From Gonatopus flavifemur (lineage: Eukaryota; Arthropoda; Insecta; Hymenoptera; Dryinidae), in the NCBI GenBank assembly GCA_018340375.1, contig JAFFJZ010000001.1, positions 65,526,001 to 65,590,000 of the forward strand: a stretch of DNA of 64,000 nucleotides, in the 5' to 3' direction. This document shows, piece after piece, positions 36,701 through 44,489 of this stretch. The translations under genes were made by a program, and so were the position numbers. The stretch's first letter is position 1. The number at the start of each line of letters is the position of its first letter. The notes below the pieces were generated by a model. The model worked only from the letters and a program-made list of their open reading frames with translations, had not been told where the DNA came from and searched no databases.

Positions 36701-39700
36701 CCTTTACGATATTGAATGAAAGATTTTCATTTCTGTTAGGAGAATTCAATACAGAATAGCAACTGGATTTCCTACATGATATTGAAATCTAAATATTTCA
36801 ATTTTTTTCTATGAATATGTATTGTTTTTTTTTTCGGAGAATTCGAATTGGAAAGAATTGAAAAGAATGGGAAATTCCTATTCTTTTCTATTCCAGATTT
36901 TTTACTGGGTAAATATATGGATTATTTCGAATACAGTGCAAATGACCACAGCTAATGTGCATATATTATATTTTTAAATCGTTCGTATATTTATTTGACA
37001 AGAGGTAAATTTTACAACTGTTTTTTCTCGGTGTACTTTCAAAATCCTCTTATACTCGCCAGAAAATCATCAAAAGACTGAAACTTAACTTTAGAGTCTC
37101 TAATCCTGGTCGTGGATTTTATTATTATCCATTGAAAATTTCCGTTGAACGCATAATTTATGAAAAAAGTTGAGGCAAAATTTGGATCGCGCTTGTTGGT
37201 ACTCGGGTGTCCTTAAGGTAGTACTCCGGGAGAATTCAGGATCAAATTAGAAAAATTATTGTCAAGCAGAGCACCAAGGTCGAAGGGATTCCATAATCAT
37301 ATTCGTTGGGACTTATATTCTTATTTATGACAAAAAAAGAACCAACTCGAAGTATGAATAAACAATCTTGTAACAACAACGCGAAATTTGACATGGTTTT
37401 TTTCTTAGAAAATTTTTATTTTTGATCCGTTTATGACTTATGAGGACTCATTTTGTTCCTTGTGAGATTTAAAAATCCTTTACCATGACACTGTCACACA
37501 CTTTTGTTTATGGGGATGTATTTTACTATTAATAAACAAAAGCGTGTGACAGTGTCATGATGACTCATATAAAAAAATCCACATGGTAAAGGTTTTTTAA
37601 ATCTCACAAGGAACAAAATGAGCCCTCATAAGTCATAAACGGATCAAAAATAAAAATTTTTCAAGAAACAAACCATGTAAAATTTCGCGTTGTTGTTACA
37701 AGGTTGTTTATTTATACTTCGAGTTGGTTCTTTTTTTGTCATAAATAAGGATATAAGTCCCAACGAATATGATTATCGAATCCCTTCGACCTTGGTGCTC
37801 TGCTTGACAATAATTTTTCTAATTTGATCCTGAATTCTCCCGGAGAACTACCTTCAAACACTCAATCTGAAATTCAATAACAGAGCTGCGCTCATTTCAT
37901 TCAAGACATTTCGATTAAAAATAATAAGAATTATTGAACACTAAATTTTAGCCGTCGACTTCAACTTCGAAATAAATTGACCATCCTTTATCCCTGACTA
38001 ATTAATTCACGCTTGAATTTTGTATTTTCGCTTTATTTATATCTTTCAAATATAATCAGAATTATTATATCATCGTATAGTCGTTTTCACGGCATTAATC
38101 ATCAGCCTCTACGAATCTGTCAGATCCTACGATTAAACGCTTAGATTAATATTTTCGTTATTTCTTTCGTTCAGCACCAATTGGTATTTTTGTCCTATCC
38201 AGAACATTCGGCGTGTTGTACACCCGTTGGCACCAAATTTCGGTACGTCATTTTTTTTTACTTTCTTATTAAAGATAAAACTCTCTAAATTTGTATCATC
38301 ATTGTCCGCATTTGCACAATATGAAGAGTTTATGTGCTGAATTGAAATAACATGAAAAGTTTCGATGTCATCTTCAACTCAAAATCACGTTTCCCGCGTC
38401 GAATAGTGCATCATATTCGTGGAAAATAATTGTACACTGTTGATGAATATTTTTCATTGTTATGAAGATCCATACTGCAAAAATTTCGCTTCGTCTAAAC
38501 GATTTCTTTTAGATGTCTGAAAGATTTCTTATGCAACAGTTTTCACTGTCTAAAAGACTCTAAAAGACGTCTAAAAGAGATCTGAAGGCATCTTTTAGAT
38601 TTGTTAAGGGGGGGGGGGGGGAGATGGTTATTTCGACGGCAAAAAGACAAATATTGGAAATTGAGCGAGTGATAAGAAATCTCCGGAGGTGCCTCGAAAA
38701 AAAGTTGTTTTGCGGTGTTCACGATAACTTGTGACAGAATCATCTGAAACAAAAAACCAAAATGCATTCGTTAAAGGAGATGTTTTTCGAGGTAATGACG
38801 AGGGGATTTATTTTTTCTTCATTTTTAAATTTTTCGCGACACTTTGAAGCAAGAAAACCGATTTTCGCATGAAACAATCAGCCTATTTGTTGTTGTAAAA
38901 TCAACAAATATTGAAAAAAAAAGCCCTGATGCTACCTGGGAAATCATGTGAAAAAGTACTGTGCAAAATTTCAAAACGATTGGTCCAGTAGATTTCGAGT
39001 TATCGTGAACACCGCAAAACAACTTTTTTTCGAGGCACCTCCGGAGATTTCTTATCACTCGCTCAATTTCCAATATTTTGCGATGAAAATTTAGTAAAGT
39101 ATTGTTGGAATGTTACATTATCATATGGAGATTGACTCAATAAACTTACAACATCTGTATAAGCAGAAAAAAATCTTAAAAACATGTCTTTTTTCCGTCG
39201 AAATAACCATACCCCCCCCCCCCCCTTAAACGAAGACATCTTGAGGGGATACCAGCGGCAGGGCTTTTGAAAATTTGTTCGGGACGAACTACATAAAAAT
39301 ACGTACATTAATTCAAAATATCTCTCTGTACAGCATTTCTTGAACTGCCGAAGAAGTGCTGTACAGAGGGATATCTTGAATTATTGCGTGCATTTTTTTT
39401 TAATTTGCCCCGTAAAAATTATAGCGCTGGTATCACGTTAAAGACAGTGGAAACTGTTGCATAAGGAATCTTTTAGACAGAGCAAAATTTTTGCTTGTAT
39501 GGGAAGTGTTTGGAACGGTTGAATCAATTCCATTCGCTTTTATTCATTCAGATGTTTGATGTTTTTCTATGTCACAAATACACGGAAAAAAAAGAAATAG
39601 CTGTGGTAGCCACTCACTCTTTCAGCACCCTTTTTTTCACCGCTGTAGCTAAAATAATTGCAGCTGTAGTTATCTTTTAGCCATCCCAGTAGGAAATCGT

Positions 39701-42700
39701 AGCTGTAACTGCACAGGTTTTGTGGTTGATATTTGGATAGCCAAATAATTTAGCTGTTGAATTTTCGCTGCGACAGCTACATTTCTTGCTACTACCGTTA
39801 AATGAGTGGCTGTGGCAGCTAAAAAATAGCTCCCGTAGCTAATTTTTAGCTATCCAAATGATAGCTAATTATTTTTTTCCGTGATAAACCGTCCTGGATC
39901 GTGACACAATATTTATCGATAGAAGTGTATTTACTGTTCTTACGATGAATGCATAAACTAAAAATCCATTGAATGGTTTAGAATTGGAATTTAAGAGCAA
40001 TCAGATTTTTGATTTCAGTATTTTACACTCAGGAACTTGACACACTTGAATGTATAAAGAAAGACTATTCACTTTGTTTCAAATGAAATTCTGAGCTGAA
40101 ATTCTGATTGATAAATGAATGAATAAATAAACAATATATGATAAGGAATGATCTATGTAGAAATTGATTCTTGGCGACATGCATCAAGTGCATCCCGTAG
40201 ACCCTAGAGTTACTAGATCTCTCTACTCAAAATACTTGAAGGGGACTAAATAAAATGGGATGAAACAGCCAGCCAGACCTTCTAGGTTAGATTGTCTGGT
40301 TGGGTGTTTTATTCCATTTTATTTAGTTCTCTCCAAGTATTTTGGGTAGAGAGATCTAGTAACTTTAGGGTCTAAGGAATGCTCTGAAGCTGAAAAGACG
40401 GAAAGACTGGCAAGGCCCTATGCTGGCTGTAGTTGGGTGTTCCTAGATTTTCATAATAGGGAAGGACATTACCCACACAGCACTCGTTATCTAAAATATA
40501 TCTTCAGAAATAATTAAGCACAATGCAAGAAGTCTTATACAACATGAATAGACATCTTTTAGAAGTCTTAAACTGTTCTTATACTTCTAGAAGATATTTT
40601 CAAGAACGTTTCCAGAAAGCTTTTAGAATTTTCTCAAAGATATCTTTTAGAAGTATAAGAACAGTTTAAGACTTCTAAAAGATGTCTGCTCATGTTGCAT
40701 AAGATTGCTTGCATTCTTCTCAATTATTTCTGAAGATATATTTTAGACAACGAGTACTGTGTGGGGAGTAATGCAGTTTTGCTCCACATGGGCCGTATAT
40801 GGAAGGATCCTGAATTAGAAAAATCAGGGCAAATATCAGCAATCCGATCACGCCTTTTGAAGGCTAAGCAGGCTAGGCAATTTTAATGTCCACACGAGTG
40901 AATTGACATTGAAATACATTCTGATTCACTTTTTATCTATACCCGAAGAGAACATGAAGCTTCAGCGAACGTTCAGATCAGATCCCGTACAGCACCGAAC
41001 ATTTCCACGTTGCCTCTACGTTGCCTCCGCGTGGAATCTCCGTTCATCCACGTTCTATCCACGTGGAGTCCACGGGGATGCGATGTGGAAGTCGGTTGAT
41101 GTGCTGTGGATCGGGCCGAAAGTTCATTAGAGCTAACTTTCAGATTCACAAACGTTTGACAAAGATGCTACGGACGTTGAGGTGTCCGCCTCGAATGAAA
41201 TACGTTCAGGAAACATAGATCGAACGTTCGCTGAAGGTTCATCGAAGGTTTGACGAAGCTTCACAAAAATATATATACTTATATTGATTTTGATCAATTC
41301 ATATGAAGAATAAATCAATTAATAAACATAAATTATTGTAAGTTGATCTAAGTATAGATATTTTTGTGAAGCTTCCTCAAACCTTCAATGAACGTTCCAT
41401 CTATGTTTCCTGAAAGTATTTTGAGGCGGACATTTCAACGTCCGTAGAATCTTTGTCAAACGTTCGTGAATCTAAAAGTTAGCTTTCATGAACCTTCGAT
41501 CCGATCTATACAGATCTAATCCGAACGTTCGCTGAAGCTTCATGTTCTCTACGGGTATAATTCAAAACGTGTATGAAAGACTGACGTTGAAACTTGAATG
41601 AAACTTCAATACAAATCACATTATCCCAAAATAAGAATTTGCTTTTCAAACCTCATGAAAAGTAAATTCCTCGTTCTCGAATTTGAGAATTGTTTTTTTT
41701 TTTTAACATTCATCGTTAACAACATTATTTTTTTCCGTTTATATTTCAATGAAAAATTCAGACGAGCTTACGTGGGTCTCGTCGAATCTTTGTAATAAGG
41801 TGCACGGCTTGCATGTAAATGTGTTATCAGTTTCTAATCAACAATCATCGCAACCACATTATCATCGAACATCATTTTCCCGATCATCTTCATTCTATTA
41901 TTCGAATTATAATCCAAGTTTTCTTGCATTTTTTTTTCGTTTCGCGCGGCAATGACGATGATGATGATGATAATAACGACGATGGTCACGCAGTCGACAA
42001 TGTCCCAGTCCGGAGACGGCCTTCACACACCCGGATACCTTTCCTGGAGGAAGCTTCAGCTCAGCCGAGCGAAACTCAAAGCATCTAGCAAGACATCCGC
42101 CTTGCTCTCCGGCTTTGCTATGGTGAGATAATGAATTGAATTTGAATTCTATTATATCCGATAGTTTTACATAATCAATTTGCCGTGCAATGAAAAGAAT
42201 AGTTAGAATTTTGCTATAGCAATGAAATATTTATGAGAACTGTAATGCGAGTTATTTGGGATTTGCCCGGAGCAAAAAAATTCGCAAGCAAGGGTGCTAA
42301 AATGTACGGCAACGGATTGGTTTAGCGAATCAAGCTTTGCGACACTAACGAAGAACTGATAATTATAACGAATTAGTTTGTTAACACAGCGAATTGTGAT
42401 GGTTAGATCATTCAATCCACACGGAAAGACCGGGTCTATTAATATTTAGAAAAATCACTATCAATTTGGGGAGAACGAGGATCGCTGAAAAATATTCGTA
42501 ATGAGTTTACTAAGAATTCGTAGTCGATGTATTAAGAATTGATAGTTTCACTGTGAAAAATATCAATGAAACTATCAACTGTTGATATTTTGACTACGAA
42601 TATTTTTCAGCGATCCTCATTTTCCCTAAATTGACAGTCATTTTTCTAAATATCAACAGACCCGGTCCTTCCGTGCACTTAGCAAAGGCGAATTCGTTGA

Positions 42701-44489
42701 AATAGAGAGATCTTTTTTCTCTGTGTGACCGTAAATCAAATACGCCCCATCAGGCCCTGTTAAGATGATACTAGCGGCGTGGCAACAGCCAAATCGTTTA
42801 TAACAAACTACGGGCAAACACTTCATATTAATAAAATACACAGTGCTACAAAAAAGAAAAAATTAAAGACACTTCTCAAATAACCTAGTGTAGGTGGTTG
42901 GTCTGGTCGAATACAACACAAAACCATGTTTGAAAAATTTTTTACACCCTCAAATTTTCAAGTTATGGTCAAAAAACTGATTTTTGGGGATTTTGTATAT
43001 TTGAAAATTTCTAACTCGGCCATTTTTGGACCAATTTCAAAATTCCAAACGAGTTCTGAATAGGGAATGTTGGCGTATGAGACCGAAATTTCCTTTTTTG
43101 GGAAAAATTGTATAACTCCGACAATTCTTGATCGATTTCAATGAACGACTTATTTCACACAGAATTGAACCTACTTCAATACCATATATGATAAACCATT
43201 GGTTCTTGAAGTATAGTCGCAGGGAAATGCTTTGGAAATAGAAAAAATGAAAAAAAAACAGGTGAAAATTTCAAATTCTTGAGGAAAAATTTCCACTAAG
43301 TTCTATTCAATACTCAAAACCATATATATGTCTCGAAAGTGCCAACATTTCCCTTTCAGAACCCGTTTGGAATTTTGAAATTGGTTCAAAAATGGCCGAA
43401 TGAGAAATTTTCAAATCTACAAAAACCCCAAAAATCAGTTTTTTGACCATATCTTGAAAATTTGAGGGTGTAAAAAATTGTTTAAACATGGTTTTGTGTT
43501 GTATTCGACCAGACCAACAACCTGCACTAGGTCATCCGAAAAGTGCCTGACCAGTGTAGCACCGTGATATCGCTCTGTACCGCATTCTACTTGAATCAGA
43601 GAAGAGCTGTACAGAGCGATATTTGAATTCAAATGAAGCGTTTGGCCGTGGTTTGTCATAAAAGATTTGGCTGCTGCCACGCCACTAGTATTCTCTTAAG
43701 GTCTTACGACCATTTCAGTTGTTTTCACGGGAATTAATACTACGTGGAAATAACAGTGTATAATCTATCATTTAATTAAAAGAACCTTTTCGTTCCTAGT
43801 AGAAAGGAATAGAAAAATACTGAAAAACACTTGGAGATTTTATACCTTGAGGTCCCCGTTAAAAACCTCGAGCAAAACCTGCCGATGACTCACGAATAAT
43901 CCTTGAAATAAAATTTTATAATTCATAAATAAAGCGAAGTTTAACGTTTTGACAGGTTGCAATGGTGGAGGTACAATTGAACAGCGACACCAAAGTACCA
44001 TCGGAAATGCTGATAGCCTTTGCCGTTTGCACAACTCTGCTGGTAGCGGTTCACATGTTGGCCCTGATGATATCTACCTGCATATTGCCAAACATCGAAG
44101 CAGTTTGCAATTTACACAGTATAAGTCTGGTACACGAGTCGCCGCATGAACGTCTTCATTGGTACATCGAGGTGGCATGGGCGTTTTCGACTCTCCTGGG
44201 ACTTTTGTTATTCCTACTGGAAATAGCGATACTCTGCTGGGTCAAGTTCTACGACTTTTCGCAGGTGGCTGCATGGTCGGCTTGTATAGTATTGATACCG
44301 GTACTAGTAATATTCTTGGCGTTTGCCATTCACTTTTATCGAAGTCTCGTGGCACACAAATACGAGGTCACGGTCTCCGGTATAAGGGAACTCGAATTAC
44401 TTAAAGAACAAATCGAATCAACCGACGTTGAAGGTAGAAACGGACTGAATCTCTTGCAAACTTCCGTTGGTAATTCACACATGGTTTGA
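24575..44489 (+). CDS. Orai: Orai store-operated calcium channel subunit (whole gene, 3 coding exons)
   Basis: Predicted 277 aa from joining 24575-24745, 41994-42122 and 43956-44489, all at phase 0 junctions with GT/AG ends. Orai forms the hexameric plasma-membrane channel opened by STIM when ER calcium is depleted. The cytosolic N-terminus begins MSIWSTS, like fly Orai. The extended first helix has [16 protein letters not shown] (74-89), then the pore helix with G97, F98, V101 and filter glutamate E105. Further membrane segments lie at about 118-143, 172-195 and 207-230. [17 protein letters not shown] is followed by the short STIM-binding coiled coil [11 protein letters not shown] (243-253). 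The C-terminus ends NSHMV. Intron 1 is 17.2 kb and packed with mobile elements, while intron 2 is 1.8 kb. Identity is firm. The junctions are read by eye but consistent in phase. Confidence 0.95.
24797..24817. repeat. (TA)n microsatellite
   Basis: TA dinucleotide run in Orai intron 1, just downstream of exon 1. Confidence 0.9.
25196..25278 (-). repeat. tRNA-derived SINE-like piece
   Basis: On the minus strand it reads TATGGCTCAGGTCATTGAAG (A-box-like), then CCGGGTTCGAATCTTGC (B-box-like) about 30 bp later. No convincing acceptor stem or anticodon arm is seen, so a working tRNA gene is unlikely. Similar heads lie at 53566-53640 and 54556-54630. Confidence 0.55.
26225..27612. repeat. Large CACGGAAAAAAATGAC foldback element, TA duplication
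   Basis: Termini CACGGAAAAAAATGACGTG and GGTCATTTTTTTCCGTG are flanked by TA. Long arms pair, for example CTGGAGCAGCCCTATGCCAC with GTGGCATAGGGCTGCTC, and CAGGTCTGGAAGCTTCAGTG with its near complement about 27190-27215. The open frames in both arms reading [13 protein letters not shown] are repeat by-products, one per orientation. A small hAT-like element is nested at 26981-27119. Confidence 0.8.
26981..27119. mobile_element. Short hAT-like MITE with perfect 8-bp duplication
   Basis: Perfect inverted ends of at least 31 bp start CAGTGCTGCCAGAAATGAAG and end CTTCATTTCTGGCAGCACTG. The 8-bp duplication CCCCTGAA lies at 26973-26980 and 27120-27127. The 139-bp length, intact termini and perfect duplication indicate a recent insertion. 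The CAGTG start and 8-bp duplication fit hAT. Confidence 0.9.
27640..27990. repeat. GAATACAG(A/T)TATTTGAGA-type degenerate repeat with nested hairpin
   Basis: The words AGAATACA, TTCTTGGAGAATAC and GATATTTGAG recur at about 20-35 bp spacing. A hairpin is nested at about 27818-27922: GCCTTCCGAAGTAGCTGATC pairs with GATCAGCTACTTCGGAAGGC. Confidence 0.55.
28110..28302. repeat. Near-perfect hairpin element
   Basis: CACAGTAAAGAGTAAAACTT pairs with CACTTTTTACTGTG, and GTGATCCCGAATATCAGC through AAAAGTAGCGC pairs with GCGCTACTTTT through GCTGATATTCGGGATCAC. The arms are about 75 bp and almost identical. Confidence 0.8.
29020..29489. repeat. CACTGAAAGAA foldback element, TA duplication
   Basis: Termini CACTGAAAGAATTTGAG and CAAAATCTTTTCAGTG are flanked by TA. 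The outer arms share TTACCGTGAAATT words, and the centre has CACTCxAAA words. It is adjacent to a second copy, 29586-30455. Confidence 0.75.
29586..30455. repeat. CACTGAAAGAA element with nested TTAA-type insert
   Basis: The left end is CACTGAAAGAATTTTGTTG. The right arm has 'ttcacggtaatttttcaaataaaattctt'. The centre holds an insert of about 650 bp (29670-30320) bounded by TTAA-GGGGAGAAATAC and GTATTTCTCCC-TTTGAA, whose arms pair along AAAACCAAAATTCTATCGTTA. Confidence 0.6.
31590..32135. repeat. GGGCCC-word element, copy 1
   Basis: A GC-rich block built from TGGGCCCCA-type words in both orientations. It has the same order of phrases as copy 2 at 34260-34855, for example 'gataacatc', 'ttggccgtattgctttgcc' and 'aggcaatcaatactgcccc'. 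The open frames here are repeat by-products. Confidence 0.7.
32470..32700. repeat. Inverted repeat
   Basis: AAAACCAAAATTTTTCTGAA and ATAGTCCAAAATCTAGAAAT in the left arm pair with ATTTCTAGATTTTGGACTAT and AGAATTTTGGTTTTTTG in the right arm. This is a foldback core inside the larger nested block. Confidence 0.7.
32921..33191. repeat. CACTGAGAGAAAC foldback element
   Basis: Termini CACTGAGAGAAACTTCTC and GTTTTTCTCAGTG; arms pair along TCTCAATAATTTTCACCATC and its complement. The flanks are TT and TA, so the duplication is not clean. Confidence 0.65.
33451..33958. repeat. CACCGAAGAAAAG foldback element, CA duplication
   Basis: It starts CACCGAAGAAAAGAATTTA and ends GTTTTCTGGTG, with CA at 33449-33450 and 33959-33960. 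The host sequence reads 'cgctgtca' + 'gcag' across the site, and the uninterrupted relative at 13741 has a single CA there. It contains 33660-33907. Confidence 0.75.
33660..33907. repeat. CACTGTAAAAAAAA foldback element, TA duplication
   Basis: Termini CACTGTAAAAAAAATTTG and ATATTTTTTACAGTG are flanked by TA. The interior has CCGAAC and AAAGTTTGT words in both orientations. A relative of 650-860 and, more distantly, 3103-3352. Confidence 0.75.
34260..34860. repeat. GGGCCC-word element, copy 2
   Basis: Same phrase order as 31590-32135 in direct orientation, with a middle segment that differs ('cagcgggcatgaatttcagcc'). Both ends finish near CCCAGGGT and 'acacgcttggg'. Long frames on both strands (for example the minus-strand frame 34897-34421) arise from the stop-poor GC-rich word and are not genes. 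Confidence 0.7.
34895..35411. repeat. CACGGAGAAAAACGC foldback element, CA duplication
   Basis: Termini CACGGAGAAAAACGCAG and TTTGTCTCCGTG are flanked by CA. The arms pair along AAATATGAACTTTCC/GGAAAGTTCATATTT, with ATCAATACxTxACAAA and related words. Confidence 0.8.
35543..35943. repeat. CACTGAGAAAAAGG foldback element, TA duplication
   Basis: Termini CACTGAGAAAAAGGATTAG and TATTTTTTTCTCAGTG are flanked by TA. The interior has GTTGACTC/GAGTCAAC and TAGTTGA words. Confidence 0.75.
36463..37033. repeat. CATTGAGAAAAAAC foldback element, TA duplication; paralogous empty site known
   Basis: It starts CATTGAGAAAAAACAAC and ends GTTTTTTCTCGGTG, flanked by TA. The surrounding sequence recurs without the element near 58205-58240 ('gacagttgaggttattgcttttgaaatcc'), which gives the pre-insertion state. 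It contains 36506-36909. Confidence 0.75.
36506..36909. repeat. CCCAGCGAAAAAT foldback element, TA duplication
   Basis: Termini CCCAGCGAAAAATATCGG and CCAGATTTTTTACTGGG are flanked by TA. The interior has GAATTC and TCCAATC-type words in both orientations. Confidence 0.7.
37217..37852. mobile_element. TTAA-type element with ~285-bp inverted arms
   Basis: TTAA at 37213-37216 precedes GGTAGTACTCCGGGAGAATT. The right end AATTCTCCCGGAGAACTACC is followed by TTCAA. The arms pair almost throughout (for example GCAGAGCACCAAGGTCGAAG with CTTCGACCTTGGTGCTCTGC), with a short loop around 37515-37535. Confidence 0.8.
38175..38242 (+). other. Possible alternative Orai 5' exon
   Basis: A pyrimidine-rich acceptor ('tttctttcgttcag', ending 38174; a second acceptor 'tcctatccag' ends at 38202) and a strong donor GTACGT at 38243 bound 68 or 40 nt in a non-repetitive island of intron 1. 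Neither length is a multiple of three, so it cannot sit between coding exons 1 and 2. It could be an untranslated first or second exon of a short isoform starting at the ATG at 42000. This is inference only. Confidence 0.3.
38608..39225. mobile_element. TTAA-type element ending in poly-G/poly-C
   Basis: TTAA (38604-38607) is followed by an unbroken G run of 14, then AGATGGTTATTTCGACGGC. The other end has CGTCGAAATAACCATA and a C run before TTAA (39226-39229). The arms pair far inward, for example AAGAAATCTCCGGAGGTGCC with GGCACCTCCGGAGATTTCTT. Confidence 0.8.
39581..39883. repeat. TAGCTA-word foldback element
   Basis: It starts CACGGAAAAAAAAGAAATAGC and ends AATTATTTTTTTCCGTG. The interior is AGCTA/TAGCT words. 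Left flank TA, right flank AT. Inverted copy at 1583-1893. Confidence 0.75.
40215..40375. repeat. Hairpin element
   Basis: 'ccctagagttactagatctct' pairs with 'agagatctagtaactttaggg', and 'aaataaaatgggatgaaaca' pairs with 'tgttttattccattttattt'. The arms are about 70 bp. Confidence 0.75.
40472..40765. repeat. CCCACACAGCACTCG foldback element (AGATATCT family)
   Basis: Termini CCCACACAGCACTCGTT and AACGAGTACTGTGTGGG. The long arms pair along TCTTCAGAAATAATT/AATTATTTCTGAAGA and GACATCTTTTAGAAGTCTTA with its complement. The flanks are TA and GA. Confidence 0.75.
40942..41555. repeat. GAACGTTC-word foldback element, TA duplication
   Basis: Termini CCCGAAGAGAACATGAAGC and GCTTCATGTTCTCTACGGG are flanked by TA. 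The interior has GAACGTTC and CGAACGTTCG words, and the left arm also has CCACGTGGA. A related left end lies near 59794. Confidence 0.8.
41952..41976 (+). repeat. ATG/ATA trinucleotide run before Orai exon 2
   Basis: A short ATGATG...ATAATA run directly upstream of the exon 2 acceptor. It is in frame with exon 2, so an unspliced transcript could start translation here, upstream of the ATG at 42000. Confidence 0.6.
41994..42122 (+). CDS. Orai: Orai coding exon 2 (extended first helix, residues 58-100)
   Basis: The acceptor is ...CACGCAG at 41993. It reads [20 protein letters not shown], then the basic helix [18 protein letters not shown] and the start of the pore helix SGFAM. It ends ATG at 42122 before donor GTGAGA. 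The match to fly [20 protein letters not shown] (recalled) is close across the whole exon. The internal ATG at 42000 (MSQSG) offers a second start for a short isoform. R82, K86 and K90 correspond to the basic gating residues of the human channel (R83, K87, R91). Confidence 0.92.
42420..42675. repeat. CACGGAAAGACCGGGTC foldback element, CA duplication
   Basis: Termini CACGGAAAGACCGGGTC and GACCCGGTCCTTCCGTG are flanked by CA. The arms pair along GAGGATCGCTGAAAAATATT and its complement. It lies in Orai intron 2. Confidence 0.85.
42750..43700. repeat. Nested long inverted repeat in Orai intron 2
   Basis: The outer arms share 'cggcgtggcaacagccaaatc' and 'gatttggctgctgccacgcc'. The inner arms run from about 42870 (CACTTCTCAAATAACCTAG) to 43545 (CTAGGTCATCCGAAAAGTG) and pair over about 300 bp, with words such as TTGGTCTGGTCGAATACAAC and its complement. 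Confidence 0.7.
43956..44489 (+). CDS. Orai: Orai coding exon 3 (channel body and C-terminus, residues 101-277)
   Basis: The acceptor is ...TTTTGACAG at 43955. The exon opens VAMVEVQL, in which E105 is the selectivity-filter glutamate (human E106). It carries membrane segments 2 to 4, and the acidic residue in segment 3 is E189 (human E190). The cytosolic coiled coil lies near 243-253. The stop is TGA at 44487-44489. N109 occupies the position that I recall as aspartate in both fly and human (human D110), while D111 is kept. ATGs at 43962 and later are internal. Confidence 0.97.
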   Translation, partial: VAMVEVQLNSDTKVPSEMLIAFAVCTTLLVAVHMLALMISTCILPNIEAVCNLHSISLVHESPHERLHWYIEVAWAFSTLLGLLLFLLEIAILCWVKFYDFSQVAAWSACIVLIPVLVIFLAFAIHFYRSLVAHKYEVTVSGIRELELLKEQIESTDVEGRNGLNLLQTSVGNSHMV

